Shown in pieces: positions 20,959-34,300 of a stretch of DNA of 57,664 bases; the first letter of the stretch is position 1, and each line of letters starts with the position of its first letter. The notes beneath the pieces were generated by a model. It ran no database searches. It saw only the letters and a list, made by a program, of their open reading frames with translations, and was not told where the DNA came from. A program made the translations under genes and the position numbers. The stretch is from the NCBI GenBank assembly GCA_032718475.1, contig JAUCBJ010009022.1, positions 1 through 57,664 of the forward strand, in the 5' to 3' direction. This DNA comes from Nemertoderma westbladi. Its lineage: Eukaryota > Xenacoelomorpha > Nemertodermatida > Nemertodermatidae.

Positions 20959-23900
20959 GTAAGTGGGATCCACCAATGTTCAAGGTACTAGAACCAGGTA
21001 AGTGTGATCCACCAATGTTCAAGGTACTAAAACCAGGTAAGTGTGATCCATCAATGTTCAAGGTACTAGAACCAGGTAAGTGTCATCCACCAATGTTCAA
21101 GGTAATAGAACCAGGTAAGTGTCATCCACCGATGTTCAAGGTATTAGAACCAGGTAAGTGTGATCCACCAATGTCCAAGGTACTAGATCCAGGTAAGTGT
21201 GATCCACCAATGTTCAAGGTACTAGAACCAGGTAAGTGTGATCCACCAATGTTTAAGTTACTAGAACAAGGTAAGTGTGATCCACCAATGTTCAAGTTAC
21301 TAGAACCAGGTAAGTGTCATCCACCAATGTTCAAGGTACTAAAACCAGGTAAGTGTGATCCATCAATGTTCAAGGTACTAGAACCAGGTAAGTGTGATCC
21401 ATCAATCTTCAAGGTACTAGATCCAGGTAAGTGTGATCCACCAATGTTCAAGGTACTAGAACCAGGTAAGTGTGATCCACCAATGTTTAAGGTACAAGAA
21501 CCAGGTAAGTGTGATCCACCAATGTTCAAGGTACTAGAACCAGGTAAGTGTGATCCACCAATGTTCACGGTACTAGAACCAGGTAAGTGTGATCTACCAA
21601 TGTTTAAGGTACTAGAACCAGGTAAGTGTGATCCATCAATGTTCAAGGTACTAGATCCAGGTAAGTGTGATCCCCCAATGTTTAAGTTACTAGAACAAGG
21701 TAAGTGTGATCTACCAATGTTCAAGGTAGTAGAACCAGGTAAGTGTGATCCACCAATGTTTAAGGTACTAGAACCAGGTAAGTGTGATCTACCAATGTTC
21801 AAGGTAGTAGAACCAGGTAAGTGTGATCCACCAATGTTTAAGGTACTAGAACCAGGTAAGTGTGATCCACCAATGTTCAAGGTACTAGAACCAGGTAAGT
21901 GTGATCCACCAATGTTCAAGGTACTAGAACCAGGTAAGTGTCATCCACCAATGTTCAAGGTACTAGAACCAGGTAAGTGTGATCCACCAATGTTCAAGGT
22001 ACTAGAACCAGGTAAGTGTGATCCATCAATGTCCAAGGTACTAGATCCAGGTAAGTGTGATCCACCAATGTTCAAGGTACTAGAACCAGGTAAGTGTGAT
22101 CCACCAATGTTTAAGTTACTAGAACAAGGTAAGTGTGATCCACCAATGTTCAAGTTACTAGAACCAGGTAAGTGTGATCCATCAATCTTCAAGGTACTAG
22201 ATCCAGGTAAGTGTGATCCACCAATGTTCAAGGTACTAGAACCAGGTAAGTGTGATCCACCAATGTTTAAGGTACAAGAACCAGGTAAGTGTGATCCACC
22301 AATGTTCAAGGTACTAGAACCAGGTAAGTGTGATCCACCAATGTTTAAGGTACAAGAACCAGGTAAGTGTGATCCACCAATGTTCAAGGTACTAGAACCA
22401 GGTAAGTGTGATCCACCAATGTTCACGGTACTAGAACCAGGTAAGTGTGATCTACCAATGTTTAAGGTACTAGAACCAGGTAAGTGTGATCCACCAATGT
22501 TTAAGGTACAAGAACCAGGTAAGTGTGATCCACCAATGTTCAAGGTACTAGAACCAGGTAAGTGTGATCCACCAATGTTCAAGGTACTAGATCCAGGTAA
22601 GTGTGATCCACCAATGTTCAAGGTACTATAACCAGGTAAGTGTGATCCACCAATGTTCAAGGTACTAGAACCAGGTAAGTGTGATCCACCAATGTTCAAG
22701 GTACTAGAATCAGGTAAGTGTGATCCCCCAATGTTTAAGTTACTAGAACCAGGTAAGTGTGATCCACCAATGTTCAAGGTAGTAGAACCAGGTAAGTGTG
22801 ATCCACCAATGTTCAAGGTACTAGAACCAGGTAAGTGTGATCCACCAATGTTCAAGGTACTAGAACCAGGTAAGTGTGATCCACCAATGTTCAAGGTACT
22901 AGAACCAGGTAAGTGTGATCCACCAATGTTCAAGGTACTAGAACCAGGTAAGTGTGATCCACCAATGTTCAAGGTACTAGAACCAGGTAAGTGTGATCCA
23001 CCAATGTTCAAGGTACTAGAACCAGGAAAGTGTGATCCACCAATGTTTAAGGTACTAGAACCAGGTAAGTGTGATCCACCAATGTTCAAGGTACTAGAAC
23101 CAGGTAACTGTGATCCACCAATTTTCAAGGTACTAGAACCAGGTAAGTGTGATCCACCAATGTTCAAGGTACTAGAACCAGGTAAGTGTGATCCATCAAT
23201 GTTCAAGGTACTAGAACCAGGTAAGTGTGATCCACCAATGTTCAAGGTACTAGAACCAGGTAAGTGTGATCCATCAATGTTCAAGGTACTAGAACCAGGT
23301 AAGTGTGATCCACCAATGTTTTAGGTACTAGAACCAGGTAAGTGTGATCCACCAATGTTCAAGGTACTAGAACCAGGTAAGTGTGATCCACCAATGTTCA
23401 AGGTACTAGAACCAGGTAAGTGTGATCCATCAATGTTCAAGGTACTAGAACCAGGTAAGTGTGATCCACCAATGTTTTAGGTACTAGAACCAGGAAAGTG
23501 TGATCCACCAATGTTTAAGGTACTAGAACCAGGTAAGTGTGATCCACCAATGTTCAAGGTACTAGAACCAGGTAACTGTGATCCACCAATTTTCAAGGTA
23601 CTAGAACCAGGTAAGTGTGATCCACCAATGTTCAAGGTACTAGAACCAGGTAAGTGTGATCCATCAATGTTCAAGGTACTAGAACCAGGTAAGTGTGATC
23701 CACCAATGTTCAAGGTACTAGAACCAGGTAAGTGTGATCCATGAATGTTCAAGGTACTAGAACCAGGTAAGTGTGATCCACCAATGTTTTAGGTACTAGA
23801 ACCAGGTAAGTGTGATCCACCAATGTTCAAGGTAGTAGAACCAGGTAAGTGTGATCCACCAATGTTCAAGGTACTAGAACCAGGTAAGTGTGATCCACCA

Positions 23901-26447
23901 ATGTTCAAGGTACTAGAACCAGGTAAGTGTGATCCACCAATGTTCAAGGTAGTAGAACCAGGTAAGTGTGATCCACCAATGTTCAAGGTACTAGAATCAG
24001 GTAAGTGTGATCCACCAATGTTCAAGGTACTAGAACCAGGTAAGTGTGATCCACCAATGTTCAAGGTACTAGAACCAGGTAAGTGTGATCCACCAATGTT
24101 CAAGTTAGTAGAACCAGGTAAGTGTGATCCACCAATGTTCAAGGTACTAGAACCAGGTAAGTGTGATCCACCAATGTTCACGGTACTAGAACCAGGTAAG
24201 TGTGATCTACCAATGTTTAAGGTACTAGAACCAGGTAAGTGTGATCCATCAATGTTCAAGGTACTAGATCCAGGTAAGTGTGATCCCTCAATGTTTAAGT
24301 TACTAGAACAAGGTAAGTGTGATCTACCAATGTTCAAGGTAGTAGAACCAGGTAAGTGTGATCCACCAATGTTTAAGGTACTAGAACCAGGTAAGTGTGA
24401 TCTACCAATGTTCAAGGTAGTAGAACCAGGTAAGTGTGATCCACCAATGTTTAAGGTACTAGAACCAGGTAAGTGTGATCCACCAATGTTCAAGGTACTA
24501 GAACCAGGTAACTGTGATCCACCAATTTTCAAGGTACTAGAACCAGGTAAGTGTGATCCACCAATGTTCAAGGTACTAGAACCAGGTAAGTGTGATCCAT
24601 CAATGTTCAAGGTACTAGAACCAGGTAAGTGTGATCCACCAATGTTCAAGGTACTAGAACCAGGTAAGTGTGATCCATCAATGTTCAAGGTACTAGAACC
24701 AGGTAAGTGTGATCCACCAATGTTTTAGGTACTAGAACCAGGTAAGTGTGATCCACCAATGTTCAAGGTAGTAGAACCAGGTAAGTGTGATCCACCAATG
24801 TTCAAGGTACTAGAACCAGGTAAGTGTGATCCACCAATGTTCAAGGTACTAGAACCAGGTAAGTGTGATCCACCAATGTTCAAGGTACTAGAACCAGGTA
24901 AGTGTGATCCACCAATGTTTAAGGTACTAGAATCAGGTAAGTGTGATCCACCAATGTTCAAGGTACTAGAACCAGGTAAGTGTGATCCACCAATGTTCAA
25001 GGTACTAGAACCAGGTAAGTGTGATCCACCAATGTTCAAGTTAGTAGAACCAGGTAAGTGTGATCCACCAATGTTCAAGTTAGTAGAACCAGGTAAGTGT
25101 GATCCACCAATGTTCAAGGTACTAGAACCAGGTAAGTGTGATCCACCAATGTTCAAGGTACTAGAACCAGGTAAGTGTGATCCACCAATGTTCAAGGTAC
25201 TAGAACCAGGTAAGTGTGATCCACCAATGTTCAAGTTAGTAGAACCAGGTAAGTGTGATCCACCAATGTTCAAGTTAGTAGAACCAGGTAAGTGTGATCC
25301 ACCAATGTTCAAGGTACTAGAACCAGGTAAGTGTGATCCACCAATGTTCAAGGTACTAGAACCAGGTAAGTGTGATCCACCAATGTTCAAGTTAGTAGAA
25401 CCAGGTAAGTGTGATCCACCAATGTTCAAGGTACTAGAACCAGGTAAGTGTGATCCACCAATGTTCAAGGTACTAGAACCAGGTAAGTGTGATCCACCAA
25501 TGTTCAAGTTAGTAGAACCAGGTAAGTGTGATCCACCAATGTTCAAGTTAGTAGAACCAGGTAAGTGTGATCCACCAATGTTTAAGGTTCTAGAACCAGG
25601 TAAGTGTGATCCACCATTGTTCAAGGTACTAGAACCAGGTAAGTGTGATCCACCAATGTTCAAGGTACTAGAACCAGGTAAGTGTGATCCATCAATGTTC
25701 AAGGTACTAGAACCAGGTAAGTGTGATCCACCAATGTTCAAGGTACTAGAACCATGTAAGTGTGATCCATCAATGTTCAAGGTACTAGAACGAGGTAAGT
25801 GTGATCCACCAATGTTCAAGGTACTATAACCAGGTAAGTGTGATCCACCAATGTTCAAGGTACTAGAACCAGGTAAGTGTGATCCACCAATGTTCAAGGT
25901 ACTAGAACCAGGTAAGTGTGATCCATCAATGTTCAAGGTACTAGAACCAGGTAAGTGTGATCCACCAATGTTCAAGGTACTAGAACCATGTAAGTGTGAT
26001 CCATCAATGTTCAAGGTACTAGAACGAGGTAAGTGTGATCCAGCAATGTTCAAGGTACTAGAACCAGGTAAGTGTGATCCACCAATGTTCAAGGTACTAG
26101 AACCAGGTAAGTGTGATCCACCAATGTTCAAGGTACTATAACCAGGTAAGTGTGATCCACCAATGTTCAAGGTACTAGAACCAGGTAAGTGTGATCCACC
26201 AATGTTCAAGGTACTAGAACCAGGTAAGTGTGATCCACCAATGTTCAAGGTACTAGAACCAGGTAAGTGTGATCCACCAATGTTCAAGGTACTATAACCA
26301 GGTAAGTGTGATCCACCAATGTTCAAGGTACTAGAACCAGGTAAGTGTGATCCACCAATGTTCAAGGTACTAGAACCATGTAAGTGTGATCCATCAATGT
26401 TCAAGGTACTAGAACGAGGTAAGTGTGATCCACCAATGTTCAAGGTA
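20952..26447. repeat. 39-bp splice-donor minisatellite, part 1 (141 units)
   Basis: The unit is GAACCAGGTAAGTGTGATCC, ACCAATGTTCAAG, then GTACTA. The first unit is the exon-4 end itself. From the first to the last unit start (20952 to 26412) the distance is exactly 140 x 39 bp. Nearly every unit keeps CAG|GTAAGTG, which matches the U1-pairing consensus. Rare units read GGAAAG, GGTAAC, CATGTAAG or TTTTAGGTA. In the exon frame the unit encodes EPGKCDPPMFKVL; the first stop is TAA at 22629. It continues at 28386 after a LINE insertion. Confidence 0.97.
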
Positions 26448-28385
26448 ATAATAATAATATATATGTATTTATATAGCGCCTATACAAATTTGATCTAAGC
26501 GCAATTATAGTGACAATATACAGACAATTAGACACAAGACAATTAGTAAAACAATTCAATCAATAAAAACTACACATAAACAATATTTAGACACTAGTAA
26601 AACAAACCGTTATCAAAATAAAACATCAAATAAAACCCGTAATGCAATGTATGTTAGCGTATATCTATAAAACGATAGAAGTGGTGTTTGAGTTAATATA
26701 ATTTAAAAATAATAAAATCAATGTAATTAAGTTAAGAGCATTCAAATTCGAGCTTAAATAAGTGAGTTTTAAGTAATTTTTTAAAGATGACTACATTTGG
26801 AGCCGAACGGATACCCATGGGCAAAGAGTTCCAGATTTTAGGAGAAGCAACGGAGAAAGATCTCCTGCCGTAGCTTTCGAGGTTATAGCGGGGAACTTCA
26901 AGCAGGCATTGACTCGATGAGCGTAGTTGGCGCTGGGGTGTGTACGGATGTAGTAGATCAGATAGATAGCTGGGACCAATATTGTTCATACATTTGTAGG
27001 TAAGCAAAGCTATCTTGAAGTCTATTCGACGTAATATAGGAAGCCAATGAAGTCTCTTTAACGCTGGTGTAATGTGTTCAGTCTTACGTGTACCAGTCAG
27101 TAGGCGTGCGGCAGAATTTTGAACATATTGAAGTTTCTTTAATACGTTCCATGGCAAGCCGAAATAAAGCGCATTATTGTAATCGAGTTTGCTGGCTATC
27201 AAGACGTGGATGAGTACTTCGAGAGTCTTTTTATCGAAGCAATGTTTGACTTTCGAGAGGTTGCGGAGTTGGAAGAATGCTCCACGCACCGTCATTGAGA
27301 TTTGTTTGGTGAAACTCATATGTTTATCGAAAATTGCTCCAATGTTGCGTGCAGAGTCAGTTAACTCTACCTCTTTATTTCCTACCGTCATATGAGTTGG
27401 TGAAATTATCTTGTTAGCAAACTGAGACTGCAGCACTAAAATCTCGGTCTTTTCAGAGTTCATCATCAGGAGATGCGATGACATCCACCGTTTTATATCG
27501 TTTAGACAAGTAGTGGTAACATGGACGGCACTCGAGATGTTAGAAGGTTCAAATGCAATGTAAACCTGGGTGTCATCTGCATATAAATGCAATGATAATC
27601 CATATCTTTCTATCACTTTACTGAGCGAACGCATGTAAATGGTGAAGAGCAGGGGGGCGAGAACCGATCCCTGTGGGAGTCCATAACGTAGAGTCTTCTT
27701 TTTTGAGTACGAATTCCCAATCCGAACTGACTGGCACCTATTGGCTAGGTACGATCGGAACCAATCCAATGCCATTCCAGTGACGCCGATTTCATTTTCC
27801 AGGATGTTTATTAAAATGGAGTGCTCAACAGTATCGAAGGCTGCACTCAGATCGAGCAGGACTAACAGTACTGCGGAGCCATTATCAATACTTTTTAGGA
27901 CATCGTTATTTACCCGTAGTAGCGCAGTTTCAGAGCTATGCATCTTTCTGTAGGCACTTTGGAATGGGTCGTTAAGCTTATTCACACACAAATGTTCAAT
28001 TAACAATTGCGCTATAACTCTTTCAGTTAACTTCGAGATGAACACCAGATTGGAAATGGGTCGGAAGTTCTTCAAGACGTTCGGATCGAGTTTTACTTTC
28101 TTCAGTACAGGTGAAATCACTGCCTCTTTAAATGCTGATGGTACCGTCGCGGTCATGATAGATAGATTAATGATAAAAGTTATTATTGGTAGGAGCACAT
28201 TCAAGGAACACTTAAGTAGTCGCGTTGGAATTGGATCATTTGCACTTGTTTTTGATTTCGATTCATTTATTAAGTGTCCTACAGCCTCCTCAGATATTTC
28301 AGGAAAAATATCAAGAGGCGGAACATTTGAGTTATTTGATACTGCGATTGGTGTGGTTTCAGCAACTGGAGTACTAGGACGAAGG
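26448..28385 (-). mobile_element. CR1/L2-type LINE, 5'-truncated, inserted in the 39-bp array
   Basis: The element interrupts the array on the - strand. AAGGTA occurs at 26442-26447 and 28386-28391, a likely 6-bp target-site duplication. The 3' end (left on the plus strand) has a GGCGCTATATAAATACATAT phrase and a TTATTA-type tail, as in CR1/L2-like LINEs. The 5' end is cut in the pre-RT linker, so the endonuclease is missing. The remaining ORF has no stop or frameshift, which suggests a young insertion. Confidence 0.9.
26732..28384 (-). CDS. LINE reverse transcriptase, 5'-truncated but open
   Basis: About 550 residues belong to the element. They start after the array-encoded repeats and end at a stop at 26732-26734. 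RT motifs are in order: NFRPISNLVFISKLTERVI, SAYRKMHSSETALLRV, LLDLSAAFDTVEHSIL (motif A), GLPQGSVLAPLLFTIYM (motif B), LHLYADDTQVYIAF (motif C, YADD), then a C-terminal region with TPALKRLHWLPILRRIDFK and PKIWNSLP, as in CR1/L2/Crack-type elements. The longer open frame that begins with 13-residue NIGGSHLPGSSTL repeats is an accidental fusion with the antisense of the array. Product would copy LINE RNA; without the endonuclease this copy is not autonomous. Confidence 0.88.
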   Translation of the reverse strand, partial: LRPSTPVAETTPIAVSNNSNVPPLDIFPEISEEAVGHLINESKSKTSANDPIPTRLLKCSLNVLLPIITFIINLSIMTATVPSAFKEAVISPVLKKVKLDPNVLKNFRPISNLVFISKLTERVIAQLLIEHLCVNKLNDPFQSAYRKMHSSETALLRVNNDVLKSIDNGSAVLLVLLDLSAAFDTVEHSILINILENEIGVTGMALDWFRSYLANRCQSVRIGNSYSKKKTLRYGLPQGSVLAPLLFTIYMRSLSKVIERYGLSLHLYADDTQVYIAFEPSNISSAVHVTTTCLNDIKRWMSSHLLMMNSEKTEILVLQSQFANKIISPTHMTVGNKEVELTDSARNIGAIFDKHMSFTKQISMTVRGAFFQLRNLSKVKHCFDKKTLEVLIHVLIASKLDYNNALYFGLPWNVLKKLQYVQNSAARLLTGTRKTEHITPALKRLHWLPILRRIDFKIALLTYKCMNNIGPSYLSDLLHPYTPQRQLRSSSQCLLEVPRYNLESYGRRSFSVASPKIWNSLPMGIRSAPNVVIFKKLLKTHLFKLEFECS

Positions 28386-31300
28386 AAGGTACTAGAACCA
28401 GGTAAGTGTGATCCACCAATGTTCAAGGTACTAGAACCAGGTAAGTGTGATCCACCAATGTTCAAGGTACTAGAACCAGGTAAGTGTGATCCACCAATGT
28501 TCAAGGTACTAGAACCAGGTAAGTGTGATCCACCAATGTTCAAGGTAGTAAAACCAGGTAAGTGTGATCAACCAATGTTCAAGGCACTAGAACCAGGTAA
28601 GTGTGATCCACCAATGTTCAAGGTACTAGAACCAGGTAAGTGTGATCCACCAATGTTCAAGGTAGTAAAACCAGGTAAGTGTGATCAACCAATGTTCAAG
28701 GCACTAGAACCAGGTAAGTGTGATCCACCAATGTTCAAGGTACTAGAACCAGGTAAGTGTGATCCACCAATGTTCAAGGTACTAGAACCAGGTAAGTGTG
28801 ATCCATCAATGTTCAAGGTACTAGAACCAGGTAAGTGTGATCCTCCAATGTTCAAGGTAGTAGAACCAGGTAAGTGTGATCCACCAATGTTCAAGGTACT
28901 AGAATCAGGTAAGTGTGATCCACCAATGTTCAAGGTACTAGAACCAGGTAAGTGTGATCCATCAATGTTCAAGGTACTAGAACCAGGTAAGTGTGATCCA
29001 CCAATGTTTAAGGTACTAGAACGAGGTAAGTGTGATCCACCAATGTTCAAGGTACTAGAACCAGATAAGTGTGATCCACCAATGTTCAAGGTACTAGAAC
29101 CAGGTAAGTGTGATCCATCAATGTTCAAGGTACTATAACCAGGTAAGTGTGATCCACCAATGTTTAAGGTACTAGAACCAGGTAAGTGTGATCCACCAAT
29201 GTTCAAGGTACTAGAACCAGGTAAGTGTGATCCACCAATGTTCAAGGTAATAGAACCAGGTAAGTGTGATCCACCAATGTTCAAGGTAATAGAACCAGGT
29301 AAGTGTGATCCATCAATGTTCAAGGTACTAGAACCAGGTAAGTGTGATCCACCAATGTTTAAGGTACTAGAACCAGGTAAGTGTGATCCACCAATGTTCA
29401 AGGTACAAGAACCAGGTAAGTGTGATCCACCAATGTTTAAGGTACTAGAACGAGGTAAGTGTGATCCACCAATGTTCAAGGTACTAGAACCAGATAAGTG
29501 TGATCCACCAATGTTCAAGGTACTAGAACCAGGTAAGTGTGATCCATCAATGTTCAAGGTACTAGAACCAGGTAAGTGTGATCCACCAGTGTTCAAGGTA
29601 CTAGAACCAGGTAAGTGTGATCCACCAATGTTCAAGGTAATAGAACCAGGTAAGTGTGATCCATCAATGTTCAAGGTACTAGAACCAGGTAGGTGTGATC
29701 CATCAATGTTCAAGGTACTAGAACCAGGTAAGTGTGATCCACCAATGTTCAAGGTAATAGAACCAGGTAAGTGTGATCCATCAATGTTCAAGGTACTAGA
29801 ATCAGGTAAGTGTGATCCACCAATGTTCAAGGAACTAGATCCAGGTAAGTGTGATCCACCAATGTTCAAGGTAGTAGAACCAGGTAAGTGTGATCCACCA
29901 ATGTCCAAGGTACTAGATCCAGGTAAGTGTGATCCACCAATGTTCAAGGTACTAGAACCAGGTAAGTGTGATCCACCAATGTTTAAGTTACTAGAACAAG
30001 GTAAGTGTGATCCACCAATGTTCAAGTTACTAGAACCAGGTAAGTGTGATCCATCAATCTTCAAGGTACTAGATCCAGGTAAGTGTGATCCACCAATGTT
30101 CAAGGTACTAGAACCAGGTAAGTGTGATCCACCAATGTTTAAGGTACAAGAACCAGGTAAGTGTGATCCACCAATGTTCAAGGTACTAGAACCAGGTAAG
30201 TGTGATCCACCAATGTTTAAGGTACAAGAACCAGGTAAGTGTGATCCACCAATGTTCAAGGTACTAGAACCAGGTAAGTGTGATCCACCAATGTTCACGG
30301 TACTAGAACCAGGTAAGTGTGATCTACCAATGTTTAAGGTACTAGAACCAGGTAAGTGTGATCCATCAATGTTCAAGGTACTAGAACCAGGTAAGTGTGA
30401 TCCACCAATGTTCACGGTACTAGAACCAGGTAAGTGTGATCCACCAATGTTCAAGGTACTAGAACCAGGTAAGTGTGATCCACCAATGTTCAAGGTACTT
30501 GAACCAGGTAAGTGTGATCCCCCAATGTTTAAGTTACTAGAACAAGGTAAGTGTGATCTACCAATGTTCAAGGTACTAGAACCAGGTAAGTGTGATCCAC
30601 CAATGTTCAAGGTAGTAGAACCAGGTAAGTGTGATCCACCAATGTTCAAGGTACTAGAACCAGGTAAGTGTGATCCACCAATGTTCAAGGTACTAGAACC
30701 AGGAAAGTGTGATCCACCAATGTTCAAGGTACTAGAACCAGGTAAGTGTGATCCACCAATGTTCAAGGTACTAGAACCAGGAAAGTGTGATCCACCAATG
30801 TTCAAGGTAGTAGAACCAGGTAAGTGTGATCAACCAATGTTCAAGGTACTAGAACCAGGTAAGTGTGATCCACCAATGTTCAAGGTACTAGTACCAGGTA
30901 AGTGTGATCCACCAATGTTCAAGGTAGTAGAACCAGGTAAGTGTGATCCACCAATGTTCAAGGTACTAGAATCAGGTAAGTGTGATCCACCAATGTTCAA
31001 GGTACTAGAACCAGGTAAGTGTGATCCACCAATGTTCAAGGTACTAGAACCAGGTAAGTGTGATCCACCAATGTTCAAGTTAGTAGAACCAGGTAAGTGT
31101 GATCCACCAATGTTCAAGGTAGTAGAACCAGGTAAGTGTGATCCACCAATGTTTAAGGTTCTAGAACCAGGTAAGTGTGATCCACCAGTGTTCAAGGTAC
31201 TAGAACCAGGTAAGTGTGATCCACCAATGTTCAAGGTACTATAACCAGGTAAGTGTGATCCACCAATGTTCAAGGTACTAGAACCAGGTAAGTGTGATCC

Positions 31301-34300
31301 ACCAATGTTCAAGGTACTAGAACCATGTAAGTGTGATCCATCAATGTTCAAGGTACTAGAACGAGGTAAGTGTGATCCACCAATGTTCAAGGTACTAGAA
31401 CCAGGTAAGTGTAATCCACCAATGTTCAAGGTACTAGAACCATGTAAGTGTGATCCATCAATGTTCAAGGTACTAGAACGAGGTAAGTGTGATCCACCAA
31501 TGTTTAAGGTACTAGAACCAGGTAAGTGTGATCCACCAATGTTCAAGGTACTAGAACGAGGTAAGTGTGATCCACCAATGTTCAAGGTACTAGAACCAGG
31601 TAAGTGTGATCCATCAATGTTCAAGGTACTAGAACCAGGTAAGTGTGATCCACCAATGTTCAAGGTACTAGAACCAGGAAAGTGTGATCCACCAATGTTT
31701 AAGGTAGTAAAACCAGGTAAGTGTGATCAACCAATGTTCAAGGTACTAGAACCAGGTAAGTGTGATCCACCAATGTTCAAGGTACTAGAACCAGGTAAGT
31801 GTGATCCTCCAATGTTCAAGGTAGTAGAACCAGGTAAGTGTGATCCACCAATGTTTAAGGTACTAGAATCAGGTAAGTGTGATCCACCAATGTTCAAGGT
31901 ACTAGAACCAGGTAAGTGTGATCCATCAATGTTCAAGGTACTAGAACCAGGTAAGTGTGATCCACCAATGTTTAAGGTACTAGAACGAGGTAAGTGTGAT
32001 CCACCAATGTTCAAGGTACTAGAACCAGATAAGTGTGATCCACCAATGTTCAAGGTACTAGAACCAGGTAAGTGTGATCCATCAATGTTCAAGGTACTAT
32101 AACCAGGTAAGTGTGATCCACCAATGTTTAAGGTACTAGAACCAGGTAAGTGTGATCCACCAATGTTCAAGGTACTAGAACCAGGTAAGTGTGATCCACC
32201 AATGTTCAAGGTAATAGAACCAGGTAAGTGTGATCCATCAATGTTCAAGGTACTAGAACCAGGTAAGTGTGATCCACCAATGTTTAAGGTACTAGAACCA
32301 GGTAAGTGTGATCCACCAATGTTCAAGGTACAAGAACCAGGTAAGTGTGATCCACCAATGTTCAAGGTAATAGAACCAGGTAAGTGTGATCCATCAATGT
32401 TCAAGGTACTAGAACCAGGTAGGTGTGATCCATCAATGTTCAAGGTACTAGAACCAGGTAAGTGTGATCCACCAATGTTCAAGGTAATAGAACCAGGTAA
32501 GTGTGATCCATCAATGTTCAAGGTACTAGAATCAGGTAAGTGTGATCCACCAATGTTCAAGGAACTAGATCCAGGTAAGTGTGATCCACCAATGTTCAAG
32601 GTAGTAGATCCAGGTAAGTGTGATCCACCAATGTTTAAGGTACTAGAACCAGGTAAGTGTGATCCACCAATGTTCACGGTACTAGAACCAGGTAAGTGTG
32701 ATCCACCAATGTTCAAGGTAGTAGAACCAGGTAAGTGTGATCCACCAATGTTCAAGGTAGTAGAACCAGGTAAGTGTGATCCACCAATGTTCACGGTACT
32801 AGAACCAGGTAAGTGTGATCCACCAATGTTCAAGGTAGTAGAACCAGGTAAGTGTGATCCACCAATGTTCAAGGTAGTAGAACCAGGTAAGTGTGATCCA
32901 CCAATGTTCAAGGTAGTAGAACCAGGTAAGTGTGATCCATCAATGTTCAAGGTACTAGAACCAGGTAAGTGTGATCCATCAATGTTCAAGGTACTAGATC
33001 CAGGTAAGTGTGATCCACCAATGTTCAAGGTAGTAGAACCAGGTAAGTGTGATCCACCAATGTTTAAGGTACTAGAACCAGGTAAGTGTGATCCACCAAT
33101 GTTCAAGGTACTAGAACCAGGTAAGTGTGATCCATCAATGTTCAAGGTACTAGAACCAGGTAAGTGTGATCCATCAATGTTCAAGGTAGTAGAACCAGGT
33201 AAGTGTGATCCATCAATGTTCAAGGTACTAGAACCAGGTAAGTGTGATCCATCAATGTTCAAGGTACTAGATCCAGGTAAGTGTGATCCACCAATGTTCA
33301 AGGTAGTAGAACCAGGTAAGTGTGATCCACCAATGTTTAAGGTACTAGAACCAGGTAAGTGTGATCCACCAATGTTCAAGGTAGTAGAACCAGGTAAGTG
33401 TGATCCACCAATGTTTAAGGTACTAGAACCAGGTAAGTGTGATCCACCAATGTTCAAGGTAGTAGAACCAGGTAAGTGTGATCCATCAATGTTCAAGGTA
33501 CTAGAACCAGGTAAGTGTGATCCACCAATGTTCAAGGTAGTAGAACCAGGTAAGTGTGATCCATCAATGTTCAAGGTACTAGAACCAGGTAAGTGTGATC
33601 CACCAATGTTCACGGTACTAGAACCAGGTAAGTGTGATCCACCAATGTTCAAGGTAGTAGAACCAGGTAAGTGTGATCCACCAATGTTCAAGGTAGTAGA
33701 ACCAGGTAAGTGTGATCCATCAATGTTCAAGGTACTAGAACCAGGTAAGTGTGATCCATCAATGTTCAAGGTACTAGATCCAGGTAAGTGTGATCCACCA
33801 ATGTTCAAGGTAGTAGAACCAGGTAAGTGTGATCCATCAATGTTCAAGGTACTAGAACCAGGTAAGTGTGATCCACCAATGTTCAAGGTAATAGAACCAG
33901 GTAAGTGTGATCCATCAATGTTCAAGGTACTACAACAAGGTAAGTGTGATCCACCAATGTTCAAGGTAGTAGAACCAGGTAAGTGTGATCCATCAATGTT
34001 CAAGGTACTAGAACCAGGTAAGTGTGATCCATCAATGTTCAAGGTACTAGATCCAGGTAAGTGTGATCCACCAATGTTCAAGGTAGTAGAACCAGGTAAG
34101 TGTGATCCACCAATGTTTAAGGTACTAGAACCAGGTAAGTGTGATCCACCAATGTTCACGGTACTAGAACCAGGTAAGTGTGATCCACCAATGTTCAAGG
34201 TACTAGAACCAGGTAAGTGTGATCCACCAATGTTCAAGGTACTAGAACCAGGTAAGTGTGATCCACCAATGTTCAAGGTACTAGAACCAGGTATGTGTGA

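Noticed and set aside
23290-24730. Array units with TGTTTTAG|GTA as recursive splice sites (joined acceptor-donor).
   Set aside because: Only a few units have this change, the pyrimidine tract is very short and the following GTACTA is a poor donor.
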